Shown one piece after another: positions 1 to 6,158 of a stretch of DNA of 12,059 nucleotides. The notes under the pieces were generated by a model. That model had not been told where the DNA came from. It did no database searches and saw nothing but the letters and a program-made list of their open reading frames with translations. Each line of letters opens with the position of its first letter. The first letter of the stretch is position 1. Location of the stretch: contig CAMWSZ010000040.1 of the NCBI GenBank assembly GCA_947177005.1, forward strand, positions 1 through 12,059, written 5' to 3'. The stretch comes from an uncultured Clostridia bacterium. GTDB taxonomy: Bacteria > Bacillota > Clostridia > Oscillospirales > Oscillospiraceae. The position numbers were made by a program, and so were the translations under genes.

Positions 1-366
1 GAGCATAATGATATCATCGATCTGTTTGCCGATCTTTTTCAGGGGGTTGAGGCTGGTCATTGGGTCCTGCATGACCATAGAGATTTTCTTGCCTCGAATC
101 GTCAGCCACTCTTTTTCGGTTTTGTATTTGGAGATATCGATTCCGTTGTACGTAATGGAGCCGCCAATAATGCTGCCGTTGGCGTCCAGCATCCCCAGAA
201 ACGACTTGGTAAAGACGCTTTTGCCGGAGCCGGACTCACCCACGATTGCCAGGGTCTCCCCTTCGTACAGGTCCAGGGAGCAGCGGCGGATTGCCTTCAG
301 GACTTTTCCGCGGAGTGTGAACTGGATCTCCACATCCTTCGCGCTCAATAAGGGTTCTCTAGCCAT
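1..366 (-). CDS. oppD: Oligopeptide/dipeptide ABC transporter ATP-binding protein, N-terminal part (OppD/DppD type)
   Basis: This would be one of the two cytoplasmic ATPases that power peptide import through the adjacent permeases. The 122 residues present hold a Walker A motif, GESGSGKS, at residues 43-50, and a Q-loop with MQDPMTSLNP at about residues 99-107; both are typical of the OppD/DppD family. The gene is cut by the left edge before the ABC signature and Walker B, so roughly the last 60% is missing. The ATG at 364-366 is preceded by TAAGGAGGGAGAAG, in which the TAA is the stop codon of the upstream permease, so the ribosome binding site overlaps that stop and the two genes are probably translationally coupled. 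Fourth gene of the operon; an OppF-type partner is expected beyond the edge. The family call is secure; the substrate (oligopeptide, dipeptide or another solute) is not visible. Confidence 0.93.
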   Translation of the reverse strand, partial: MAREPLLSAKDVEIQFTLRGKVLKAIRRCSLDLYEGETLAIVGESGSGKSVFTKSFLGMLDANGSIIGGSITYNGIDISKYKTEKEWLTIRGKKISMVMQDPMTSLNPLKKIGKQIDDIIML

Positions 367-377
367 CTTCTCCCTCC

Positions 378-1295
378 TTACACGTGGTTTCTGGGATCTG
401 CCGCGTCGGAGAAGGCGTTGCCCACCAGATAGAACGTCACGGTGATCAGGGACACGATCACGGCGGGGAAGACCAGCAGATACGGATATTTCAGGAAGTA
501 GTCGCGGGAGTTGCGCAGGAGCAGGCCCAGGGACGGGGTATTGATATCCAGGCCCAGACCCAGGTAGGAGAGGGTCGATTCCAGCGCAATGGTGCCGGGA
601 ATGGACAGTGCCAGACGCAGGATCACGACGCTGATGAGGTACGGGAAGATGTTCTTCACCAGCACCCGCCATACCGGCGTACCGAGGCACCGGGACGCCA
701 GGTTATACTCGCGGTCGCGGTACATGAGCACCAGATTGCGGACGTTGCGGGCCATGGTCAGCCAGCCGATGGCGATCATGGAGACGGCCATGATGGTGAA
801 GCCTTGGCCCACCACCAGTGCGATCAGGGTCATATAGATGACCGTAGGCACGTTGTTAATCAGGTTATAGACCTCGGTGAGAATGGGGTCCAAGACGCGG
901 ACATAGCCCCACAGGCACCCGACCGCCACGCCGATGATACACTCGCCAATTGCCACCACCAGGGCCAGCTTAATGGACGTCTGCGCAGCGTACCAGACCT
1001 GACACCAGTAGTCACGGCCCAGGTTGTCAGTACCGAACCAGTATTCGCTGTTGGGACTGGTGAACATCAGGTCGTTGTTGCTGACCAGCTCCGAATACTG
1101 ATACTTGCCGATCCCCAGGGCGATAAAGGAGAAAACCACCAGGCCAATAAAGACGATACCCATAAAGACGGCGGATTTCTTTTTCAGGAAGTTCTGCCAT
1201 ACGGAACGCCAATAGGAATAGTTCGAATAACCGATCCGTTCGGCGGCGTCGGCGGAGTATTCCACGATGCGGAACAGTTCGTCTTGATTTTTCAT
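378..1295 (-). CDS. oppC: Peptide ABC transporter permease, OppC/DppC type
   Basis: Inner-membrane permease of a peptide importer, 305 residues, a usual length for the family. After a cytoplasmic N-terminal tail there is a first membrane helix at about residues 42-63, then an external loop with the OppC/DppC signature FGTDNLGRD at residues 87-95. Several more helices follow, with the EAA loop that docks on the ATPase at about residues 196-220 (REYNLASRCLGTPVWRV). The ATG overlaps the stop of the upstream permease gene by 4 nt (ATGA), and its ribosome binding site AGGAGG lies 9 nt upstream inside that gene. The last codons carry DAADPRNHV; a D-P-R ending of this kind is common in OppC proteins. 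It should pair with the OppB-type protein encoded just upstream. Confidence 0.95.
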   Translation of the reverse strand: MKNQDELFRIVEYSADAAERIGYSNYSYWRSVWQNFLKKKSAVFMGIVFIGLVVFSFIALGIGKYQYSELVSNNDLMFTSPNSEYWFGTDNLGRDYWCQVWYAAQTSIKLALVVAIGECIIGVAVGCLWGYVRVLDPILTEVYNLINNVPTVIYMTLIALVVGQGFTIMAVSMIAIGWLTMARNVRNLVLMYRDREYNLASRCLGTPVWRVLVKNIFPYLISVVILRLALSIPGTIALESTLSYLGLGLDINTPSLGLLLRNSRDYFLKYPYLLVFPAVIVSLITVTFYLVGNAFSDAADPRNHV

Positions 1296-2239
1296 CGGGA
1301 AGAACCTCCTGTCAGTTTGATGCGCGGGTCAAGAATGGTCATGAGCACGTCGCCCAGGAAGACGCCGATAATGCCCAGCGCGGCGTAGATGAGCACGCAC
1401 GCCTGCACCACATCGGTATCATAGCGGGCGATAGCGTCGGTCATGAGGGGGCCCATACCGGGGACGGAGAAGAAGCGTTCCACCAGCAGGGAGCCGCCAA
1501 CGGTCAGCAGCAGGGATGCAGGGATATACTGCGCCAGAGGCACAAAGGCGTTTTTCAGTACATGTTTGCGCATGATATCACCGCTGCTCATGCCCTTCAC
1601 GCGGGCGAGCTTGATGTAATCTTTGGTAGATTCGTCCACCATGTACCGGCGGGTCCAGAGCGCGTAGTGGGCAATGGACGCCAGGGACAGGCACACGATA
1701 GGCAGGATACTGCTGGGGCCGGGGTTCCGGGTGGAGTAGAGGCTGGGAAGGCCCAGCACACGCGCCCCGAAGGTCAAAACAAGGGAATAGGACACCAGGG
1801 ACGGCACGGAGTTGACAAATACCGTATAGACCGTACCGATATGATCAGGGATTTTATCCTTGAACTGGGCCTGAATCACGCCCATCAGCACGCCGATCAC
1901 CAGAGAAATTGCCAGTGCAATCAGTCCCAGACGCATGGAGACGGTAAACTTGGAGGCGATGACCTTCATCACAGGCACGCCGGTTTGAATTCTCCGGGAA
2001 TCACCGAAATCAAGGTGAAGGAGACGCCCATAAAACCGGAAGAGCTGTGTGGGGATCGGGTCCAGAAGTCCTGCTGCCTGAAGCTGCTCTTTTTTCTGCT
2101 CCTCGGTCAGCTTCATCACCTGTTCCTCGGTGAAATAGCTGTCAGTAGGGAGCATCCGCAGGCAGACAAAGACGATTGTCACAATAATCAGGACTGTCAC
2201 AAGGGACTGAAGCAGGCGTTTAACTGTATACTTGAACAT
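1292..2239 (-). CDS. oppB: Peptide ABC transporter permease, OppB/DppB type
   Basis: Second membrane permease of the importer, 315 residues. It begins with the classic OppB pattern of a short cytoplasmic start followed at once by a helix (about residues 9-28), then a long external segment up to about residue 100, and a helix-rich C-terminal half. The EAA loop is at about residues 207-232 (DYIKLARVKGMSSGDIMRKH), and the LLVERFFSVPGMGPL stretch near residues 241-255 is also typical of the family. The start codon lies only 2 nt after the stop of the binding-protein gene and has no good Shine-Dalgarno sequence (GAGAACGG is the nearest purine-rich stretch), so its translation probably depends on reinitiation after the upstream gene. 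The end overlaps oppC by 4 nt. Confidence 0.95.
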   Translation of the reverse strand: MFKYTVKRLLQSLVTVLIIVTIVFVCLRMLPTDSYFTEEQVMKLTEEQKKEQLQAAGLLDPIPTQLFRFYGRLLHLDFGDSRRIQTGVPVMKVIASKFTVSMRLGLIALAISLVIGVLMGVIQAQFKDKIPDHIGTVYTVFVNSVPSLVSYSLVLTFGARVLGLPSLYSTRNPGPSSILPIVCLSLASIAHYALWTRRYMVDESTKDYIKLARVKGMSSGDIMRKHVLKNAFVPLAQYIPASLLLTVGGSLLVERFFSVPGMGPLMTDAIARYDTDVVQACVLIYAALGIIGVFLGDVLMTILDPRIKLTGGSSR

Positions 2240-2241
2240 GA

Positions 2242-4269
2242 TTAGTTGCCGTTCTCAAAATCGGCGGCGAACTTGGCATAATCCTCAGCGGTATAGGCTT
2301 CCGTGGAGGTTTCCCAGTTCTTGTAGGTGTAGTTTTGGATGCCGTAGGGGGCGTTGATCTTGGTGTAATCGTTGATCTTGGTGAGCTGCCAGGCGTTCTC
2401 ATAGTTGAGCGGCCAGGTGAGGGCGTGGTTGATGAGGAACGCTTCGGCCTGCGCGAACGCCTCATAGCGGGCGTCGAGGTCGTCGGTGATCGCCTTGGCG
2501 TCGTTCACCATGCTGGTGAATTCCTTAAACAGGGCGACGGTCTCCTCATCTTCGCAGTCGTTGATGTAGGTGTAGGAGTTGGCGTAATAGGCGCTGTCGC
2601 TGCCAAATACGATCTGGTCGTGGAAGTTCTCGACGTCGCCGTAGTCGGCACCCCAGCCGCTGCCGTTGATGCTGTGCAGGCCAGGTCCAGTGACTTCCTT
2701 GGTGATGCTGTTGACGTAGGTCAGGATGTTCAGGGTGACGTAATCGCTGCCCAGCGTGCCCTCAATGCACTCCTTCAAAACAGTGGCGTTGTCCAGCCCC
2801 GAGGCGCTGGCGGCCTGGATGTAGTAGTCGATCTGTACAGGGAAGGTGACGCCCTTGGCGCTCAGCTCAGCCATAGCCTTCTGCTTATAGTCGAGGGCTT
2901 TCGCCTCGTCGAAGCGGCGGGGTGCATCGCCGTCAACTTCCGGATAACCCAGCAGTTCAATGACGCGGTCGGTATAGTCGCGGCCGTCAGAGAAGGTCAG
3001 CAGGCCCTTCATCGTGAAGCACAGGTTCTCGATGGACTTGGGATTGATGGGGTTGGTGCGCTTGTTGTAGTTTGTCAGGTCGACGCCCCACAGCAGGGAC
3101 TGGCGGAAGTTTTCGTTGGCAATCGCGGTGTTCCAGTTGTCGTCCAGAGAGCCGTCGGGGTTTTTCTTGTGGAAGTTCATCTGAAGCTGATAAGAGAATT
3201 TTTTCAGGCGGGTCTCGGACAGATAATCATTGCGCTCGTCGCCGGGGTTGTTGACGATCTCGTTGAGGTTGGCGATGTTCAGCTCGGTGACATCGACCTC
3301 GCCGGTCTCATAGAGGGTATCGTCCATGGTGGTATTTTCGATCATGACGATGCGCACGGTATCGAACAGGGAGCAGTTTTTGTCCCAGTAGGACTCATTT
3401 TTGGTGAGGGTTTTGGTGTTGTTGTTGATGTACTCGGTAATGGTGTACGGTCCGTTGTACCACATTTCGAGATTGCTCATGCCGACCATGCCGTCAACGC
3501 CCTTTTCGTCGATCTCGGCCTGAGAGACGGGATAGAGGCAGGCGGAGGTGGTGACAGTCTCAAAATAGGGGGCCGGATGGGTGCAGGTATAGATCAGGGT
3601 ATGGTCGTCGGGTGCCTGGATGCCCGTCACCATCTGCTGGAACTCCGGACTTTGGGCGTTCAGGGCCTTGGCGGCCTCATGGTCGCCCTCCTTGATCTTG
3701 TTGCCGTTAGCGTCGAAAATATCCTCGGCCAGATCTTTCGTGAACTGATAGTACTCCTCAGCGCCTGCGACCATCGCACGGAGCATGGAGGTATTCTGGG
3801 AGCCGTTCTTCTCATAGTTGAGAATCCATTCCATCGCGGTCAGCCAGTCCTGGGCGTTGCAGTCGGCCTTATACTCGCCGTTGACATCCACCCAGGTCAC
3901 GCCGTCGCGGAGCTTGAAGGTCCAGGTCAGGCCGTTGTCCTCCGTGCTCCACTCGGTAGCGATGCCGGGGCCCAGCTTGCCGTGGGGGTCCAGCTCCAGC
4001 AGGCCGGAGTAGGCGTTGGTCAGCACGTTCAGGTCTTTGGCCTGCTCGGTATGGAGGATGAAGAATTCCTCCAGTTCACGGTTGCCGGACTGCTCCCACA
4101 GGACGATCTCCTTAATGGGCTGGCCGCCGTTGCTGGGCGCGGGTGCGCTGCCGCCGTCACCGGAATTTCCGCCGCCGGAATTTCCGCCGTTGCCGCCGCC
4201 TCCGCAGGCGGTCAATGCCATCATGACTGCCAGAAGCATAGCCATTAGGCGTGTTCTTGTCTTCTTCAT
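2242..4269 (-). CDS. oppA: Peptide-binding lipoprotein of the ABC transporter (SBP family 5, OppA/DppA type)
   Basis: Extracellular solute-binding lipoprotein that would capture peptides and deliver them to the OppB/OppC channel. It has a lipoprotein signal: basic start KKTRTR, hydrophobic core, and lipobox LTAC with Cys22 as the lipidation site. A glycine/serine/asparagine linker of about 20 residues follows before the folded part. The body matches family 5 binding proteins, for example TEWSTEDNGLTWTFKLRDGV early in the domain and GPYTITEYINNNTKTLTKNE in the middle. At 675 residues it is longer than the usual 530-600 for OppA/DppA, mostly through the linker and acidic insertions. The ATG follows AAGGGAG by 10 nt. 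It opens the transporter operon, 105 nt downstream of the aminopeptidase stop. The ligand class cannot be read from sequence; oligopeptides are the default inference from the neighbouring peptidase. Confidence 0.93.
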   Translation of the reverse strand: MKKTRTRLMAMLLAVMMALTACGGGGNGGNSGGGNSGDGGSAPAPSNGGQPIKEIVLWEQSGNRELEEFFILHTEQAKDLNVLTNAYSGLLELDPHGKLGPGIATEWSTEDNGLTWTFKLRDGVTWVDVNGEYKADCNAQDWLTAMEWILNYEKNGSQNTSMLRAMVAGAEEYYQFTKDLAEDIFDANGNKIKEGDHEAAKALNAQSPEFQQMVTGIQAPDDHTLIYTCTHPAPYFETVTTSACLYPVSQAEIDEKGVDGMVGMSNLEMWYNGPYTITEYINNNTKTLTKNESYWDKNCSLFDTVRIVMIENTTMDDTLYETGEVDVTELNIANLNEIVNNPGDERNDYLSETRLKKFSYQLQMNFHKKNPDGSLDDNWNTAIANENFRQSLLWGVDLTNYNKRTNPINPKSIENLCFTMKGLLTFSDGRDYTDRVIELLGYPEVDGDAPRRFDEAKALDYKQKAMAELSAKGVTFPVQIDYYIQAASASGLDNATVLKECIEGTLGSDYVTLNILTYVNSITKEVTGPGLHSINGSGWGADYGDVENFHDQIVFGSDSAYYANSYTYINDCEDEETVALFKEFTSMVNDAKAITDDLDARYEAFAQAEAFLINHALTWPLNYENAWQLTKINDYTKINAPYGIQNYTYKNWETSTEAYTAEDYAKFAADFENGN

Positions 4270-4318
4270 TTCGTGTTGTCTCCCTTCATTTTCTTGAAAT
4301 TTTCATAGAATCCTTCCG

Positions 4319-4350
4319 AAAAAGGTATGCCTGTTGCTGGGGGCATCACT
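4319..4350 (-). terminator. Weak hairpin with U-tract between aminopeptidase and oppA (possible partial terminator)
   Basis: On the minus strand the arms ATGCC and GGCAT enclose a 10-nt loop, extend by two pairs across a bulged G, and are followed after AC-C by five T's. The stem is short, so at most it would be a leaky terminator that tunes how much aminopeptidase transcript continues into the transporter operon. It could also be chance. Confidence 0.27.
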
Positions 4351-4374
4351 CCTTACGTACTAACACTTTGTTTG

Positions 4375-5763
4375 TCAATTTTCATAAACAGTCTGCATAG
4401 CCAAATAGGTCATATAGCAGTCCAGTTTTGACGTGATTTCGAAGGGGGCGTGCATCGCCAGTACCGGGACGCCCGCATCCAACGTGGTGATATTCCGGTT
4501 GGCCATGAACTTGGCCACCGTCCCGCCGCCGCCGGCGTCCACCGCGCCCAGCTCGGAGGTCTGCCAGACGATGTTGTTTTCATCAAATATGCGGCGGATA
4601 TAGGCCATTGCTTCCGCGGAGGCGTCGGAGGTATTTTTTTTGCCGCCGCTGCCGGTATATTTGCAGACGCCCGGGCCATAATTGAGACGTGCGGTATTGC
4701 GTTTCTCAAAGACCTCGGGGAAATTGGGGTCAAAAGCGGCGGTCACGTCCGCCGACAGGCAGAAGGAATTTTCCAGGCAGACCCGGAGCGGGACGTTCTG
4801 GGTCTGGCAGAGGTCCTCCATAAAGGTGTCGAAGGCGGCGGTCTGCATCCCGGTGACGCCGTTGGAGCCGGTCTCCTCCTTGTCTGCCAGAACGCATACG
4901 GCGGTTTTGACGGGGCAGCCGTCCAGATCCAGGAGGGCGCGGAGGGCGGCGTAACCGCACACCCGGTCGTCCTGTCCGTAGGCACCGATCATGCTGCCGT
5001 CGAGACCGATCTCGCAGGCGTTGAAGGCGGGTACGGCTTCCAGCTCAGCGGAGATGAAATCGTCCTCGGTGATGCCATAACGCTCATAGAGCAGCTTGAG
5101 GACGCCCAATTTCACACGGTCCTTGTCCTCGCCCACCAGCGGGACGCTGCCCACAAGGACGTTCAGATTTTCACCGGTAAAGGCTTCCCGCAAAATCTTT
5201 TTATCCTGTTCGTGGCTGAGGTGGGGGAGCAGGTCGGTGATGACCAGTTTCGGTTCGCCGGGACCGGCCCCGAGGGCAATTTCTCTGGTTTCGCCTGAGC
5301 GGAGAACCACCACGCCCCGCAGCTCCAGCGGGATAGCGGTCCACTGGTGCTTGCGCATGCCGCCATAGTAATGGGTTTTGAGGAACGCCAGTTCGCTGTC
5401 TTCATAGAGGGGGACGGGTTTCAGGTCCAAACGCGGACAGTCGGCGTGTGCGGCGGCGATCTGCGCGCCAGCGGCAAGACTCTGCTCTCCGATGACGGCC
5501 AGCAGGAGCATTTTACCCCGGTTGACGGAATAGATTTTATCGCCGGGTTTCAGCGGGCCGCCGCGTTGGTAGGGCCGAAAGCCCCGCTCCTCCGCCAGAC
5601 GGATGCTCTCTTTTACACAGCAGCGTTCGGTTTTCGAGGCGTCCAGGAACGCACGGTAGGCGTCCGCATAGGCATCCATTGCGGGGCGGTCCCCGGCGGG
5701 GAGACGGTCGTAACCGTTTTTGCGCCTGCTGAGGGCCGCGGATTTCCAGGCGTTTTCATCCAT
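4375..5763 (-). CDS. M18 family aminopeptidase (aspartyl aminopeptidase-like)
   Basis: Cytoplasmic, dinuclear-metal exopeptidase that removes N-terminal residues from peptides, acidic ones in well-studied members of the family. The 462 residues match clostridial M18 enzymes in length and motifs: AAHADCP with metal ligand His106, GQDDRVC with Asp265/266, the catalytic DKEETGSNG segment at 294-302 with Glu296/Glu297, SADVTAAFDP with Asp339, and MHAPFE with His438. The DAGGGGTVAKF glycine stretch at about 409-419 is also typical. I chose the ATG at 5763 because AAAGGAG lies 10 nt upstream; an in-frame GTG at 5772 would leave only 1 nt to that site. It is transcribed toward oppA, so peptide import and hydrolysis are probably co-expressed. 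A promoter and a structured leader precede it. The family is secure; specificity for Asp/Glu is known for other members but not shown here. Confidence 0.94.
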   Translation of the reverse strand: MDENAWKSAALSRRKNGYDRLPAGDRPAMDAYADAYRAFLDASKTERCCVKESIRLAEERGFRPYQRGGPLKPGDKIYSVNRGKMLLLAVIGEQSLAAGAQIAAAHADCPRLDLKPVPLYEDSELAFLKTHYYGGMRKHQWTAIPLELRGVVVLRSGETREIALGAGPGEPKLVITDLLPHLSHEQDKKILREAFTGENLNVLVGSVPLVGEDKDRVKLGVLKLLYERYGITEDDFISAELEAVPAFNACEIGLDGSMIGAYGQDDRVCGYAALRALLDLDGCPVKTAVCVLADKEETGSNGVTGMQTAAFDTFMEDLCQTQNVPLRVCLENSFCLSADVTAAFDPNFPEVFEKRNTARLNYGPGVCKYTGSGGKKNTSDASAEAMAYIRRIFDENNIVWQTSELGAVDAGGGGTVAKFMANRNITTLDAGVPVLAMHAPFEITSKLDCYMTYLAMQTVYEN

Positions 5764-5772
5764 TCTATACAC

Positions 5773-5960
5773 GCTCCTTTGCGTTGTGTCACAAACAAGG
5801 CATTAAGCCTTTTCCAAAGGCTTAAACCGCGTGGTACCACGCGGTCCGTCTGTTGATTCAGAGATTTTGTGTTGATTATGTAAAGTTTGCAGTGCCGCAC
5901 GGGTTTCCGGCTGTCGTTATGGTCATGCAGCGGAAACCGCAGATTATAAACAATATACCG
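5773..5960 (-). ncRNA. Structured 5' leader of the aminopeptidase transcript; T-box-like candidate riboregulator
   Basis: The leader, about 190 nt from the predicted start site, holds in transcript order: (a) a hairpin pairing GGTTTCCG (5931-5938, read as complement) with CGGAAACC (5902-5909), extended by CTG/CAG; (b) a perfect 20-bp palindrome at 5826-5845 centred on GTGGTACCAC, resembling the conserved T-box core GGUGGNACCRCG; (c) directly abutting it, a perfect 10-bp hairpin at 5803-5825 with a 3-nt loop; (d) TTGTGACACAA at 5784-5794; and (e) the ribosome binding site AAAGGAG at 5774-5780. The strand AAACCCGTG of hairpin (a) can instead pair with CACGCGGTTT of palindrome (b), giving two exclusive folds. 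I do not see a canonical T-box Stem I or specifier loop, nor a strong U-tract after hairpin (c). T-box identity is therefore a guess; a structured regulatory leader is better supported. Confidence 0.45.
5826..5845. repeat. Perfect 20-bp palindrome ACCGCGTGGTACCACGCGGT
   Basis: Both halves are exact reverse complements with no spacer. It abuts a second perfect inverted repeat (10-bp arms, 5803-5825), so 43 bp are fully self-complementary in two units. As RNA it would form an 8-bp GC-rich stem with a GUAC loop; as DNA it could be a symmetric protein site. Confidence 0.9.
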
Positions 5961-5965
5961 AACAG

Positions 5966-5993
5966 ATTATATCATAGATTCGTCAAAATGCAA
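5966..5993 (-). promoter_or_regulatory. Sigma-A-type promoter of the aminopeptidase (extended -10)
   Basis: On the minus strand a perfect TATAAT (5966-5971) is preceded by TGA, forming an extended -10 (TGATATAAT). A modest -35, TTGCAT, lies at 5988-5993 with a 16-nt spacer. The start of transcription would be near 5958-5960, giving a leader of about 190 nt before the aminopeptidase ATG. The surrounding DNA is strongly AT-rich. Confidence 0.72.
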
Positions 5994-5998
5994 GCATT

Positions 5999-6013
5999 AC
6001 ATTTCATAAAATT
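5999..6013 (-). promoter_or_regulatory. CodY-box-like sequence upstream of the aminopeptidase promoter
   Basis: AATTTTATGAAATGT matches 12 of 15 positions of the published CodY consensus AATTTTCWGAAAATT. It sits 5 nt upstream of the -35 element. CodY controls peptide transport and peptidase genes in many low-GC Firmicutes, so the location is sensible, but the region is AT-rich and such matches arise by chance. Presence of CodY in this organism is unknown. Confidence 0.22.
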
Positions 6014-6120
6014 TGAAACCAATTTTTGTGGTATATTACTTCCCTGCATATACGGTACAAATTATGCAGATATTTCTGCATATAGTTAAAATATACAGGA
6101 AGATATGTGATAAACAGGTT
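6014..6120. other. AT-rich intergenic DNA with a GCATATA repeat cluster
   Basis: This is the upstream part of the 395-bp gene-free stretch between the carboxypeptidase and the aminopeptidase. It contains an inverted repeat TATGCAGA-TATT-TCTGCATA at 6063-6082 and a second direct copy of CTGCATATA at 6044-6052. I find no gene here: the short open frames on either strand have no ribosome binding site and no recognisable protein character. Confidence 0.6.
6044..6084. repeat. Operator-like cluster: two direct CTGCATATA copies plus one inverted copy
   Basis: CTGCATATA occurs at 6044-6052 and again at 6076-6084, exactly 32 bp apart, about three helical turns. An inverted TATGCAG at 6063-6069 pairs with the second copy to give 8-bp arms around a TATT centre. 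The cluster lies roughly 50-90 bp upstream of the aminopeptidase -35, a reasonable place for an activator or repressor site. Confidence 0.4.
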
Positions 6121-6153
6121 AAAAAAACGCTGCGCTTCAGAAGAAGCACAGCG
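6121..6153 (-). terminator. Rho-independent terminator of the two-component/carboxypeptidase operon
   Basis: On the minus strand an 11-bp stem (CGCTGTGCTTC with GAAGCGCAGCG, one G-U pair) closes a TTCT loop and is followed by seven T's. It begins 5 nt after the stop codon of the VanY-type gene. This separates that operon from the aminopeptidase transcript. Confidence 0.93.
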
Positions 6154-6158
6154 CTGTT

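Noticed and set aside
384..1388. 334-codon plus-strand frame opposite oppC
   Set aside because: The translation is rich in His, Gln and Asp as expected from antisense of a membrane protein, and it spans two overlapping real genes.
4140..4200. Short GC-rich repeats near the start of the binding-protein gene
   Set aside because: They simply encode the Gly/Ser/Asn linker after the lipobox, normal for such lipoproteins.
2335..4248. Very long open frame (637 codons) on the plus strand opposite the binding-protein gene
   Set aside because: It is the antisense shadow of a GC-rich gene with a clear lipoprotein signal and family match; its translation is low-complexity V/G/A-rich without domains or a ribosome binding site.
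4345..4378. Promoter for oppA starting with TTGACA at 4373-4378 on the minus strand
   Set aside because: The -35 is perfect but the hexamer at 17-nt spacing is TAAGGA, a poor -10, and no better match occurs at 16-18 nt; read-through from the aminopeptidase is more likely.
5613..5900. Frame of 95 codons running through the aminopeptidase leader, possibly a leader peptide
   Set aside because: It begins at a GTG with no ribosome binding site and continues well into the aminopeptidase gene in another frame; the hairpins explain this region better.
5853..6089. 78-codon plus-strand frame in the intergenic region
   Set aside because: No ribosome binding site, covers promoter and leader elements of the opposite strand, and shows no protein-like character.
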